Below are positions 35,101-46,783 of a stretch of 64,000 nucleotides of DNA, in pieces (the stretch's first letter is position 1; each line of letters opens with the position of its first letter). The position numbers and the translations under genes are program-made. The notes under the pieces were generated by a model. It did no database searches and was not told the origin of the DNA. It saw only the letters and a list, made by a program, of their open reading frames with translations. This stretch comes from Curvularia sp. ZM96 (taxonomy: Eukaryota > Ascomycota > Dothideomycetes > Pleosporales > Pleosporaceae). Where the stretch lies: positions 3,038,001 through 3,102,000 of the forward strand of contig JAJGBQ010000001.1 in the NCBI GenBank assembly GCA_022457065.1, written 5' to 3'.

Positions 35101-35447
35101 AAACATTCCAATCTGACGCCCTGCCGACCATTTCCCTGCCGCAGCTTATGCAAGCCACGCTCGACGTCGAGTTCATGGCACAGACACTCTCGGCATATAC
35201 TACGGAGCAGGCATCGCAGATCCAGACCGACATTTACCAGGTCCTGGATCAGAAGACAGATAACACGGCTAGGGTGAGGTTGCAGGATGAACTGGGTAAT
35301 TTGAGGACGGTGCTCAAGAGGTTGAGGGATGGAACGAAAGTCCAATTTGCGTGCTTCAGGCGCGCCAAGAGGTCTAACACTGGGCAGATGCCTGGACAAG
35401 GCGGTTCTGGTGGCGGCGGCATGGAAGATGAGAGAGGCAGGCGATAG
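32155..35447 (+). CDS. SEC5: Exocyst subunit Sec5, 1063 aa (two introns)
   Basis: Model: exons 32155-32494, 32546-34644 and 34695-35447; introns of 51 and 50 bp with canonical ends, both restoring frame. Sec5 is part of the octameric exocyst that tethers secretory vesicles at growth sites. Family hallmarks: N-terminal ILNKYNLTTLYPSVWPEEKD; an FSPSLFLSQVHNEASTDALL block; then GLDFLSRSIEQKSASLKVLV and ESNFDRFVGAKATIDRVYNEM, the coiled-coil CorEx region. Long helical repeats with a Ser/Pro-rich loop (about residues 565-600) follow. The C-terminus is a Gly-rich basic tail. Length is typical. The ATG at 32155 is preferred because the sequence before it is unlike the family. It is convergent with the mitochondrial carrier gene. 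Confidence 0.92.
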
Positions 35448-35826
35448 GAACTACGTGAATCTATTTTGTAGGGGCTTATGTGCAAGATGGGATGAGAAAG
35501 TGTCTGGGAAGAATTTAGACGTGACTAGTTCGTCAGAGTGTCATAGTCAAGTTAACCAATATATCATGCACATACGCCTGTTTCACGTCCTCATTACCAC
35601 TGTCACAATCAAGCAAAAGCACGAGTACAACAAGAGGTCTTGGCATTCTCATCAAGTCTATCATCCCCTCCAGACCTATTTCCCCCTCATCAGAAAAGAG
35701 GCGAGTGTTCCAATTCAACCCGTTTAAAAACGAAAACGCCGCTCTATGCATGCATCTATCTGCTAATCCCACCACCAATCATTCATCGTACAAAAAGTTG
35801 CTTATACAGTTCGTTTCTAGGTTATC
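35448..35826. other. Convergent intergenic region, SEC5 / carrier
   Basis: The 379 bp hold the 3' ends of both genes. I see no other feature. Confidence 0.6.
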
Positions 35827-37168
35827 TTACATGTCCTCCACACGCACCAGCGGATGCTGCTCGAAATATCGCAGGAGCGTCTGGTACAGCACGAGCATGG
35901 TACCGGATTGCACGCTCGTCCACACGCCACGGGGTCCTACGCCTCGGAACCAGCCTGCTACGCCCTCAGTCTTGTATATTATCTTCAAGCCGGTTATGAC
36001 GGATGATGTGTCGAGCATAGCTGCGCCGTGTGCTTTGAGCGTTGTTGAAGGCGAAGAGGTGGATATGAGTCTGCTTTGCGTTGTAGGTCGCGGCTTGGCT
36101 GAGTGTGCAGGTGGAGCGTGTTTCGTGTTTGTCGATGCTGGTGACAACGAGGCTTTTGGTGTGACGGAGGAGCTGGGAGAGGGCCCGTTGTGTTGGGTTT
36201 GGATGCGGGTTTTGACTACGTCGAGAGGAGTGGTGAGAACGCCGGCCATTCCTCCTGCTGTTGCGGCCGTGGCGATTTCCAAGGGAAGCCCAATGTTGTT
36301 GCTGCCCATATACTTCTTTGCCCAGCCCCGCTCTTCTTCGTAAAAGGCAAACTGGAGCGCGGAAAAGGGTAGGTCGCGCCATAGGGTTGCTTTGTACCCG
36401 TGGAAAAGGGCGCTGTAGCCCTCTGTTCGGGCGATTGTGCGCGCGGCGTCAATTGTAGAGCGGTAGTTGTAACCGGAGTTGAAGTAGGGATTGTTGTAGC
36501 GGCCTTGTAATTGTAGGCGGGTTTTGAGAACCTCGGAGGGGACGTATGCGGGGGCTGCAGCCAGATCGGCTAGGAGACCTGGTACAATGTTAATACCTTC
36601 TTCCTTCTGGGCATAGTATGAATGTGAATATACCTGCTGAGAAATATGCGACTGACGGAGTGACGCCATAGTCGATCATAGTTCGCTTTGTCCACTCGTA
36701 TGCGCCAAAAAAGCACACGGTACCAATGAACGATCCAAGAAAGGCCGGTTCTACACCTCCGTACAGTCCTCTCTTGAAGCCCTCTTGTCGCCATATGGTG
36801 TAGTATGTGTTGCCCATGGATGTGTACTTTGGTGGCATGTGGGGATCGCCCTGTTGTCGCGTTTTCACAGTGTCCAGAGAGTGCATTAGCATGTCTCCTG
36901 TAGTGCCTCCCATGCCTCCTGCCAGCATTGCCTGTAAATGATCAATTGGCATTCCTCATCTGTAGAGGCTAGGCATCCTCACATGTAAGTATGGCGGTCG
37001 CGCTGCTTCGTCGTCTATCTCCTCCTCCTCCATCGCACTCCGCTTGGTATTATCCATGGACAATCCGACTGCTTGTGGTGTATGTGCGACATAATCCCGG
37101 CTACCGTCGGTGATATTGCTGGCAGAGTCTCCGTTTGTGAAGAAGTTGGCCACGCGGGCAAGTACCAT
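35827..37168 (-). CDS. Mitochondrial carrier family protein (Mme1/YMR166C-like), 411 aa
   Basis: Model on the minus strand: exons 36983-37168, 36634-36931 and 35827-36578; introns of 51 and 54 bp. Three mitochondrial-carrier repeats are visible. Repeat 1 has HSLDTVKTRQQ, repeat 2 has VPSEVLKTRLQLQGRY and repeat 3 has TPLDVVKTRIQTQ, each a variant of P-x-[DE]-x-x-[KR]-x-[KR]. In repeat 1 Ser replaces the usual Pro. A ~70-residue Ser/Thr/Pro insertion lies in repeat 3 after the signature. The sequence RPPYLHAMLAGGMGGTTGDM closely recalls the fungal YMR166C/Mme1 group. Yeast Mme1 has been linked to mitochondrial magnesium export; substrate here is inferred. Related SAM and Mtm1-type carriers are alternatives. 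Confidence 0.87.
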
Positions 37169-37748
37169 GAGCGCTTAGAGGACGGTGGTGCGCTTTGAAG
37201 AGAAGTGCAAATGATGTAACAAGAAAACTGCAACGAGGTTGCCTGGGACAGGAGGTGCAAGGCTATAAAAGCAAAAAGTGACGTTGTTACCGATGCAGCC
37301 CTGCCATGATGTTTGCATCTGGAAAATTTCGGCCAAGACCGGAACTGCGCCACAGTGGCACGCCCCCTTGTCCGCGGGCACGCACAGGGACCTGATGAGG
37401 ACCCAGCTAGTGCAGATAAGAGAACAACATTACTCAAGTACCCTCAGGCACCGCGTGAGCCCGAGACATGCACAAAGAGTCCCTGCACGTTATGAGACAG
37501 CATTGTATTGCTGGAGATCACGTCCATGGCCCAAAGGCTGAGTCCCACAGCCGCCCGCTTAGCGCCCATCTGACCCACGTGAGCCCCAGCCATCGTGTTT
37601 ACATCTCAAGCCTCGCGTACGGGTAGCTCTCTTCCCTCGATCAACACCACACCGCCCCCACCTTTTTTCTCACCACATTCCTTTTCGGTTACAATATATA
37701 TATCATTTTAATCGCGACACTCTCGCGACTCGGACGATATCATTCATC
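37169..37748. promoter_or_regulatory. Divergent promoter region, carrier / SAP-like gene
   Basis: The 580 bp separate two divergent starts. Near the right end there is a TA-rich run (ATATATATAT, about 37694) and two copies of the palindrome TCGCGA at 37712-37717 and 37723-37728, 11 bp apart and close to the start at 37749. Confidence 0.55.
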
Positions 37749-38987
37749 ATGTCTCATAACTGGCTCCAGAGGAAGCGCAAAGCTGACCTGATTGAGCTTG
37801 CACAGAAGGCTAGACTTCCCGAGTAGGCTCAAATCGATCTTGTCCATGTGTCGTGGAACTAATACTCGATTTGCAGTGCTGATGGACTCCTGAAAGATGA
37901 TCTGGTGGAGATGTTGGGAAACCATCTGAGCTCCAACGAGACGACATTCGCCAAACTCCCAGAATTCCGCGACTACTATGGCCGTAACGGATCACCTGTG
38001 AAGCGCGAGCGCTCATCGCCTACAGCGCCTGCTACTGTTACCAAGACGACGCGCCGCCGCACAATTGTCCAGGAGCCTCTGTACGTCATCAAGCACGCGA
38101 CGCGTTGCGCGTTGAGCTAACACCTTAACAGTGAAGAGCCCAAGACCGCGCATAGTCCGGTTGTAACACAAAGCCCAGCTGTCGTACGCAGTCCACCTGT
38201 GGTACGCAGTCCGGCTGAGGAGCGTACCCCAGTCGTGGACCGCAGCATGGCTGCTGAGCGTAGAATTTCCTCTGGGACCGGCACTGCCTTGGCGCGAACC
38301 CCTAAGCCAGTTTCTCGACGTGTTTCTGAGCTCGTCTCCGAAGTTGATATCCCCGCATCCCCCGCACAACTCGCTGAAGTCGCCGACCAATCGTTTCAGG
38401 TCGTCAAGTCAAAGGCCACTGAAATATGGGACAAGACCAGGATCGATGAGCTCAAGGAGTTTATCCGTGAAAACGCAAGCTCTGTTGCTACTATTCAAAC
38501 CATTATTCTACTCGTCGAGGCTGTAGGGTTACAGTGGAACACTCTCGACACGACGGCTTTGGTTGCTACACCCGAGGCGCTCTGGCCCTACTTGAATAAT
38601 GCAGACATCCGAGGGCCCAACGGCTGGGCACTTCTGACGGCCGATTGGTGGGCGCCTGCAACTTTGTGGTCACTTACTAGCTGGGTGTTGCCGCTCTTCT
38701 TCTCGTACTTCTTCAACTTGACTCTCCGTTCAAACACCTCCCGCAAATCAGAGGATCGCCAATACCCCGCTGATCCCCTCATCTTCAACATTACCAGGGC
38801 GATATTGGCCTACAGCGCGTACCGGGAGACTGTCAACGCTACCTCGGTCCCAAGTGCGTGGGGTCCTTTCTCAGAGTACGCCGTGGCGCGTGTTGGAAAC
38901 CATGTACCCGGAGGCTACTACGGTCTTCAAATCGGCTCATTAGTCGGCATCCTTGTTAGTCTGTACGATGCTGCGTTGAAGAAGTGA
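37749..38987 (+). CDS. SAP/HeH-like membrane protein, possibly nuclear envelope, 377 aa
   Basis: Model: exons 37749-37822, 37877-38080 and 38132-38987; introns of 54 and 51 bp, the first with a GAACTAATAC branch region. The first ~45 residues resemble a SAP or helix-extension-helix module (WLQRKRKADLIELAQKARLP, then LKDDLVEMLGNHL). A basic Ser/Thr linker follows, with an imperfect six-residue repeat around SPAVVRSPPVVRSP. Then a helix-rich part (about 175-230) and at least two to four hydrophobic segments near the C-terminus (ATIQTIILLVEAVGL, LWSLTSWVLPLFFSYFF, LVGILVSLYDAAL). N-terminal SAP/HeH plus C-terminal membrane segments is the plan of several inner-nuclear-membrane proteins, which is the basis for the localisation. 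I do not have a firm ortholog. Confidence 0.72.
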
Positions 38988-39476
38988 GCAATCCTTGGCT
39001 GAAGACAAAGCACGACCGAGATTGAGGATGATGGATCTTCGATGCTCGTGTCATCAATGGCGTTTGGATATTTGATACCTGGGATGGCAGCGCGCTGGGT
39101 CTTTGAAGATATTTTGTTCAATTCATTCTATCATTAACCAGCAATTGCCCTGGACAATTTGACCCCCGACCCTTGTTCGGAAAGTTTAAACGTGCACAAA
39201 CCTCGCTTGAATACTATGACATCAGTAAAGCGGGAACGGGTAGGGAAGGTAATCGTCGCTAGAGAGGCCTGCATACTCTCGCTTCTGTACCCTAGCGTAG
39301 TCGGCGCCACACATGCGGGCCGCCTTGTTCCTGCAAAGGACGCTACGCTCTGACTGTAAACTATCCTTTGTCTTACCGCCTCAACCACCTGAACCTCTAA
39401 ATACCTTTATTCTGCCCAGAAGAGTAGTGCTGTCTCTAGACATTCCACGTGATCTTCGCTTGAACTCTCTTACAAG
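38988..39476. other. Intergenic region
   Basis: It lies between two genes in the same orientation. I see no gene; the right part is presumably the promoter of the MYND-finger gene. Confidence 0.55.
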
Positions 39477-40436
39477 ATGTCTGCCGACTTCATGCGTATG
39501 CTCGAGAACATGCAACAGCGGTCAAACCGGTAAGCACCGGCGACACAGACGTGAGACTCTTCGCTAATAGACATGCGAAGCTCGATAGAAGACCTCAGAG
39601 ACTCCGATGATCAGCTCGCGGGTATGGACGGCATGGAGCTCAGAGGCTGGGCCCAAGCCAACCCTACTGCACCTAGCCGTGATCTGAAAGATCCAGTCGG
39701 CCAGACTCTCCTTGCTGCTTTCAACGGAGAGTTTGACGCACTGCAGAACTACTGCGAGATGATGATAAAGCAATTAGGCGGCGACGAAAACGCCCGCGAG
39801 ACAGTCAGACAAGACCTGTACTCGAAGCGATGGGGCCCCACCAAAACCCCTATTTACTCAATCTTGCTACCAGCATTCCACATGTTGCCAAACAAGAGGC
39901 AAGAACTACTCGACATTGCAAATTATCTTGCTAAAGACCTGAAAGTGCCGGTCGATGGCAAGGATGTTCTAGGCTCTACAGCACTGTTCTGGGCTATCTC
40001 AACAAAGCCCTACGTCCAGCCTGAATTTGCGCAAGTTCTGTTCGACGCTGGAGGCTCTGTCAATACTAAAAACCGGTTCAATGCTACCGCAGCGAGCGAG
40101 ATAGCTCAGGCAGATCTGCATGGCGATACGACCAAGAATGTTCGGATGTTCAAGTGGTACATTGAGCATGGCGGCGATATTGACAACAAGGACACAGATG
40201 GTATGAGTGTCAAGGTCCTGGTCGAGATGATGCGGGGAAAGGTACCAGGTCTGGCCGAGGCTATTCAGAATGGGAGGGGAGAGAGGAAGGAAGGTGACTG
40301 TGCGACTTGTGGTAGGAGTCCAAAAGAGGGAAAGACGTTTCCGGCTTGTGCAAAGTGTAAGAAGGCAAGGTACTGTTCGCAGGAGTGCCAGAAGGTAGAC
40401 TGGAAGTCGCACAAGAAGACATGTGCGGCTTCGTAG
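39477..40436 (+). CDS. Ankyrin-like protein with C-terminal MYND zinc finger, 302 aa
   Basis: Model: exons 39477-39529 and 39581-40436. To join frames the 51-bp intron must use acceptor GCGAAG at 39579-39580 and skip an AG at 39569-39570 that overlaps the likely branch site (CTAAT). The C-terminal ~42 residues hold a MYND finger: CATC, then CAKC, YCSQEC and H-K-K-T-C, matching the C-x2-C...C-x2-C...C-x3-C...H-x3-C pattern. Residues about 145-235 resemble two or three ankyrin repeats (LGSTALFWAISTKPYV, FDAGGSVNTKN, YIEHGGDIDNKDTDG). MYND fingers mediate protein-protein contacts. The specific role is unknown. Confidence 0.82.
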
Positions 40437-41142
40437 TTGGAAGCATTGAAAAGCTGTCGAGGTGGGGAGAAATGGAGACTTGTTCCTTGGCTGTAGCTGA
40501 AGAGCGTCAGCAATGTGGAGTACAATCTCGCGTGCTGAGCTGTTAGCTTATTTCTGTTCCCCATGGTGAGACGGAGGTCAGCGCTTTTACTGCATTGCGG
40601 CGAGATCTTGGATAAAGGTTGTCATGGAATCCCTGATGGTTTGTGCTTGCGTGTGTAACGCTGATAGTCCTTAAGAGGTCAGGATCGCCCCTTTGAGATG
40701 ATTAAGCACATGTCGTGCATCAGCTGCTACATATGTGATTTGGACTCTTAGCATGACACCCACTAAGGGCATTCAGCTACCCCGCGCAATTCAGCTCTCC
40801 AGATAGCTCCATTGCATTAGTCGCCTTGCGAAATGAATACTCTTAAAGGCATACATTGGGGTTGAATTCACAGTTTACGTCTGATAATTGGGATACTTAA
40901 CCTCATCAACATTGTCACTTTCCCGTTGATTCGCAACAACAATAACAAACTTGCTACTTATCCACAGATTGTTCGAGATCAATAGCTACTGTGAGCTTCA
41001 GTCTCATACTACCGTTTCCGCCATTGTAAACGTCCTTGCTGATTGTTCTCTCTGGACACATTAGCTACGCCTAGAGACCAAGCTCAACAACAAACACATC
41101 AAACTCTGGTCTAAAAGAGCACTAAGACAGTGCCTTCCGAAA
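40437..41142. other. Intergenic region before SDR gene
   Basis: I see no gene. The region from about 40900 on, with pyrimidine-rich and CAACAA-rich sequence, is likely promoter and leader of the SDR gene. Confidence 0.55.
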
Positions 41143-42006
41143 ATGTCGTCTCAAACTTCAGACCACACAGTTTCCTATCCTTCCCTGCGTGGTAAGGTCA
41201 TTGCAATTTCAGGTGCAGCATCTGGTATGGGCCTCGCAACTGCCAAACTGCTGTACCCCATGGGCGTCAAGCTCTCGTTAACCGACATCAACAAAGCCGC
41301 GTTAGACAAAGTAGTCAATGATCTGAAAGCTTCCGCATCACCCAGTACTGGAGACGTCATCTCAGTTGGCGTCGACCTAAGCTCTTCATCTGAAGCTGCC
41401 GCATGGATCCAAACCACAATCGAGAAGTACGGTGCGCTCAACGGCGCAGCAAATTTTGCTGGTATTATGGGCGGTATGACGCCGCTCGTTCAGGTCAGTG
41501 ATGAAGAATTCTTAAAGATACAAAGTGTCAATCTCTTCGGCACTTTCTTCGCCTTGAGGGCGCAACTAAGGGCTATGCTGGAGAGAGGCGACAAGGGAAG
41601 CATTGTGAACACGGCAAGCATCGCCGGCACGAAAGGTGGTTATGGCCCTGCAGCTTACACAGTGAGTAAGCATGGTGTTGTGGGCCTGACGAAATCTGCT
41701 GCCAAGGAGGTAGGGCACCTGGGAATCCGGGTCAATGTTATCGCTCCGTAAGTCTTCTCTGCTTCTTATCTCTTTCGCCATGGGCCAATAGCTAAAGATA
41801 AGTACAGAGGTGCAATTGATACCCCAATGAGCCGAGATGTGCCCCCAGAGATGGTGGAGCGTCTGGCACAGGCACAGCAAGCCACGCCTCTGAGAAGGCA
41901 GGGTACGGCTGAAGAAGTGGCGAAGCTGGCTGCTTTCTTACTAAGCGACGAAAGTAGCTATACGACCGGCGGGGTGCATGTCATAGATGGAGGGATAGAT
42001 GCATGA
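41143..42006 (+). CDS. Short-chain dehydrogenase/reductase, 267 aa
   Basis: Model: exons 41143-41747 and 41808-42006; 60-bp intron with donor GTAAGT. It is a classical SDR. It has the cofactor motif G-A-A-S-G-M-G (T-G-x3-G-x-G type, residues about 25-31), a D-I after strand 2 (suggesting NAD(H) preference), NFAGIMGG in place of NNAG, catalytic Ser in NTASIAG, and Y-T-V-S-K. The C-terminus ends in the typical DGGIDA. It probably oxidises or reduces a hydroxyl/keto group of a small molecule in the cytosol. The substrate is not predictable. The cyclase-family gene follows 258 bp downstream in the same orientation, so the two may act together. Confidence 0.9.
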
Positions 42007-42264
42007 TAGGGAGGCTGAATGTGAAATTAAGGTGTGTGTATGTGAAGAAGCCATAGTCATGTATGCAACCTGGCCGATAGTGCATGTAGGATCGTATCTA
42101 TTATCACGCTCCTGATGCGGTTGAAGGGTGGGGCGCGGGGAAGCGCTACTATCACCTACGAATTATCGACGTCACATTTAACTGTATGACTATCCCCAGA
42201 CGTCCTGAATGATCAAATTTACAATCATTTCAGTGTCCGGGGACCATCAAAACAACCAACGACG

Positions 42265-43287
42265 ATGCGATTAAATCCAAACGGCGAGGCTGCCAACTTT
42301 CCCAAACGCGCAGCCCTCCCACATGTATCGGGCACGCCAAAAGACAACGCGTGGTTCTGGGGCGGCGCCGACGAACTCGGTCGTCTAAACCTGCTCACCC
42401 CCGAAAGGACAGTCAAAACTGTACAGGAAAATGTAAAGACTGGAGATTCTATTTCTCTCGACCTTCCGCTTAACGTACCTGGCCCCGCGCTGTTTGGCCG
42501 CCAACCATTCAAACACCGTATTAGGACGATCGGCAAAGGGGCATTTGATGATGAAGTATCGTACAACACACAAAGTAGCTCTCAGTGGGATGGCTTCCGC
42601 CATTTTGCTCATCCAGTACATGAGTGCCACTACAATGGCGTCGTGTCAGATGAAATCATGGCGAATGTAGACGACGATGGCGAGGACGGGGAGGACGCGC
42701 CTGAGAGATCGAGAAAGTTAGGCATAGATGCCTGGGCGAAGAAGGGAATCATAAGCCGTGGCGTGTTACTGGACGTTTACTCTTGGTCTAAGAAACAGCA
42801 AGGCAAAGAATATGACCCGTTCACTGCGCATGCCATAACAGCGGAAGACCTACAGGCGTGTGCGAAGAGCCAAGGCATCGAGCTGAGAACGGGGGATATT
42901 CTTCTAATTCGAACTGGGTGGTTGGCGAAATACAACGCTCTATCTCCATCTGAAAAAACTGATCTCAGCAACTTAGCTGTTGAGAAGCATTTCTACGCTG
43001 GTCTTGCTGCAGACGATGCGATGAAGGATTTTCTGCATGATGGGTACTTTGCGGCGGCTGCGACGGACAATGCCAATTTTGAGGTCTGGCCACCAGCGAG
43101 CTTCGAGGGGAGTTTGCATGCTTGTATGCTGAGTCTGTGGGGAATGCCAATTGGTGAGCTCTGGGATTTTGAGGCGCTGACGAAGAGGTGCCAGAAGGAG
43201 GAAAGGTGGTCATTTTTGTTGGTGAGTAAACCGGGGGATGTGCCGGGAGGTGTGGGCAGTGCGCCGAATGCGCTTGCGATGTTTTGA
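42265..43287 (+). CDS. Cyclase-family hydrolase-like protein (PF04199 type), 340 aa
   Basis: A single exon. The protein resembles the putative cyclase/arylformamidase-like superfamily as found in fungi and bacteria. The core motif is SSQWDGFRHFAHP, corresponding to the family metal-binding H-x-G-T-H-x-D-x-P region in a divergent form. Other family elements are WGGADELGRLNLLTPE near the N-terminus, GDILLIRTGW in the middle, and AATDNANFEVWP and HACMLSLWGMPIGELWD towards the C-terminus. Members often hydrolyse amide or lactone bonds using a divalent metal. No signal peptide is evident. It follows the SDR at 258 bp, same strand. Confidence 0.87.
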   Translation: MRLNPNGEAANFPKRAALPHVSGTPKDNAWFWGGADELGRLNLLTPERTVKTVQENVKTGDSISLDLPLNVPGPALFGRQPFKHRIRTIGKGAFDDEVSYNTQSSSQWDGFRHFAHPVHECHYNGVVSDEIMANVDDDGEDGEDAPERSRKLGIDAWAKKGIISRGVLLDVYSWSKKQQGKEYDPFTAHAITAEDLQACAKSQGIELRTGDILLIRTGWLAKYNALSPSEKTDLSNLAVEKHFYAGLAADDAMKDFLHDGYFAAAATDNANFEVWPPASFEGSLHACMLSLWGMPIGELWDFEALTKRCQKEERWSFLLVSKPGDVPGGVGSAPNALAMF

Positions 43288-45135
43288 GAGCTGGAATGGC
43301 GTAGGACGGTCTTGCAGGAAGAGACTTGAGCATGAGCTGAATGTATATACGACCTGTCAATTAGTTTTCTTTGGAAGGTACGCTGTAGTGTCAAGTTGAT
43401 TACTTTACACCTTAGCTCACCTGTCTCCTATACGGTGGTTTGGAAAATGTAGAATCGACAACAACGTAGGTAACTGTGATGCTGAAGTAAAATTCCACCC
43501 TACAGCCTCTTCTCCAGGCTTGATTCACTTACCGTCTCCTTTTTTTCACCAGTTTCGCTTTGTAATTACCTTGATGTCGTCTGTTGCGATTGTCATACAT
43601 CCCATGAAGACCAACACCCACCCATACAACAGCCATATCCAGCGCTACAAAACTTCGCGTATGGGTATGTCTCCACCTATACAAGCAGCGACCTATACAT
43701 ACACACTCCTTACCCATCTCCCGGCAGATCCGCGGATCCTTCCGTCCGCCACGGTCTCGGTAAACCCGCACAGCAAAATCTCTATCGAACCTAGCAGCAA
43801 ATCCGCATTCTTACCAAGTGTGTTGAAAAACTAGGATGAACTACGATGCCATCTCACACACTTGCAGTAAATTGAAATAGGGTAGTTGAGCTCTCCATCT
43901 AGCTTGCATGACGCATAGCGAACTAGTGGAGGATCCTCGGCACAATGCATACCTGTCGGCCCCAAGCGCGGCGCTTTGACACTAGAGCCCGTATATCGTG
44001 TCGTGTGGCGTCGTATCGTGTCGGGAAAGGCGATGATCATGCGGTTTGGCGATTCGGAGTGGAGATGTGAACGGGATATGCACCCGGGCTGCTGCTTGAA
44101 TAAAAGTGGGAATATGTCTCGGATTGATTTTAGGAAGGAGTTTCTGGGTTTCTGTTGCTGTTACATATGCCTGAACGGTCAGGATGTCACTTTATGCTTT
44201 GTCTATATCGCTGTTTTGGACATTATAGCATGATCGAGGAGAGTGCAAGAGAAAGGAACAGAACATGCACAAGAGATGTTATTTTTCCGAGGCGGGAACC
44301 GGTTGCTTCACACGCACTAAGACCTGGTGGGTGGAATTACTCGTGCGAATTTGCCGAAACACTATTACCGAACCCGTTTTGTTGGATTGCATGCGTAAAA
44401 CATGGTTTTGGCACTATCTTCCCTGCCTTCCCCCGGCCTGAGTCCTGGTTCCCCACTCAACAGTCCAGACTCAGGGAATGTTTGCCGTCGACGCGCAAGA
44501 TCAGCTCCTTGATAGGGTGGCCTCGTTGATCAGCCATGTCCCGTCTGGGGTGGGGCTACAACCCTGTTTCTGCGGCTCAGAGGAGGGCGGGTTAATACTC
44601 CGTACGGTGGTGTTGAGGGCGATGGGGAAAGTGAGGCGATGCGCACCGATGTCGAAAGGCGTAATATCTATTGCCACGGGACGATGTATAGGGCATTGAC
44701 GAGCTCAGATGTGAAGGCCATTTGGGAGGTGGTTTTCAAGACACTGTGGGTGGTACTGTATATGACATGTTCGATGCGCCAGTGATGCGCCATTCTTGTA
44801 GCTCTTCAAGGTTGAGCTAGGTGCCTTCTAGATCTACAGTTCATGACTCGTCCATCAAGTCGAGTCAAAAGGACGCGACGGGCGAGGACGAGGGCATCGT
44901 CATTGGTGGCAATCCGACAGCGAAAATTTCTCGACATGATTGGTGAAAGTACCAATATGCTGAGAACCTTCTGCATGAAGCATCAGGAACTGATATTCTG
45001 CTGACCTTGAGCATGGCGCGGATTTACTCCAACAAGCAGAAGCAGGATGGAAAAGCTGCTGTTGTCTTGCATAGCCTCATGGGAAAATTCTGCCTCAAGT
45101 TATGGTTTTTTGTTTGCCCAACTCTTGCCACTCTC
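43288..45135. other. 1.85-kb intergenic region
   Basis: It lies between the cyclase gene and the 3' end of the CFEM receptor gene. Frames up to 124 codons occur but lack domains and plausible starts. I see no repeat of note. Confidence 0.5.
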
Positions 45136-46783
45136 TCATGAAGGGTCATTGCGGGTTGAAATAGGTTCCGTTGGGTTGTTGGTGCGTATGAACTCTTCGG
45201 AATACGATCGGTCGGACAAGCACCCAATAGAAGCCAAGGACATTTCTGGTAACGCGGATTTGTCGCGTTCATCCAATTGCAACGAGTGACGGCTGTTGTG
45301 TTGGACCGTGGCCTTGGGTATAGGAAGCAGTTCCATGGTATTATGTTCAAGATCGTTATCCTTAGGATCTCCGATCGACATCCAGGTCTGATCGCGTGTC
45401 ATATACCACTCGTGCTGTGCCGGCGTGTTTGGTTTCAAGACGGGTGGTTTTGCATGCGGGCCACTGCCACTTGACCAGCCTGACCTGTTCGATGAATTGG
45501 TGACGCGGGAAATGAATTCTTTCACGGTTGCAGGTATGTATCGGCTGAACAGTATCCGGACAGCTGGAAGGGATACACAGATACAACCTGCTGCAAGCTC
45601 CAACCCGGTCCAGATAGCAAGTGGAGCGTAGTCCCAAGTCGGATCGAAAGAGATGTTGTAAAGAGTCAATGTGTGTAACCGGATCATGGTTGTGATGCAT
45701 CCAAAAGTGCCGGCAGCGAACATGAAGCCAACGGCAATCTTTCGCCATCGATTGACTTGTAGGTTCCGGATGTATACCAGAGGAAGAATGAGAAGAATCA
45801 AGTCTTGAACAATGGCGCTGGCGGAGTTTGCGTAAGACACGTTCCTCGGACTGATACACTTTCCTTTGATGTCCCTATTCCAGAACGACTCAATAGGTGA
45901 GCAAAGAAAGACCGATAAAAAGAATATGATGATCGTGCTGATGATGATTCCGCCCATAGTAATGTAGGCGAGTAATCGAAACCGCGGCTCAAAGAAGATA
46001 TTCAAGTAGGACAGGAGCAGTGCGACCTTGATAAGACCGAGTACGACTCCGTAAACTGCAGCAGCCATGTAAACTAGAAGCTGTTAGTTATACGAGAAAA
46101 CAAGGTATCCGAAAAATCCAAGTCGAACATACACAATCGGAGAATGGGCATTAAGGTACCATCCTTGAGGTTCCAAATATGGTCACCGAACCCCAGTTGG
46201 GCCACTGGATTTGATTAGCATTCCCTCAATCAATAGTAATGCCATTAACGTACTCTTCAGAGCACAACCTACGGGCAAGGTAGCGAGCAGAAACGAGATA
46301 ACCACAATGTAGTCATCTATCGTGATCCGTTTCGCCACCACTTTACCAGCGGTCCTGGCGGCCACGAATAAAAAGCATATGAAGTAGACAATAAGGGTAA
46401 GCACAAAGATCTGGTGGCTTTTGGAGTCGTTGGGCAAATCGCATACGGCAGCCTGTACCCTGGCGGTATCCAGGCTGTCTTGCATGGTGCAGTTTGCAAG
46501 CATGCAGTTGCCCACTTGGATCAAGAGGTCCTTGTCGCTACATGTGCATGCGGTATCCCCCAGCGAGCAATTGCTGACAGGCATTGCCGACAACATGCAA
46601 AGAAGCTACTGTATGGTTAGCACGTTAGGTCCAAGAAAAAAAGCACTTGAAGCTAGAACGAACCCCGCATGTTGGTATATTCTCAAGACCTAGTTCCCTC
46701 GAGTCGAGATCAGGTGATGCGACGCGTGCATGGCCAATTGTAAGCAGGGTGCACAAGATAGCGAAGAGCAGGCGACAATACAT
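45136..46783 (-). CDS. CFEM-domain Pth11-like seven-transmembrane receptor, 493 aa
   Basis: Model on the minus strand: exons 46664-46783, 46254-46605, 46133-46204 and 45136-46073; introns of 58, 49 and 59 bp. The first donor is GTTCGT, a weak match. A signal peptide (YCRLLFAILCTLLTIGHA) leads to a CFEM domain with eight Cys: PTCGLLCMLSAM, NCSLGDTACTCSD, GNCMLANC and AAVC. Seven transmembrane helices follow, with the fungal rhodopsin-like features ITIDDYIVVISFLLA, LGFGDHIWNL, FLCSPIESFWNRDIKGKCIS and WTGLELAAGCICVSLPAVR. A ~120-residue cytoplasmic tail is Ser/Thr/Pro-rich. CFEM plus 7-TM is the plan of Magnaporthe Pth11, a surface-sensing receptor required for appressorium formation. Many paralogs exist per genome, so a host-sensing role is only a possibility. 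Confidence 0.9.

Noticed and set aside
43520..43834. 104-codon plus-strand frame
   Set aside because: ATG start but mixed Ser/His/Thr composition, no domain and no neighbour context; not supportable.
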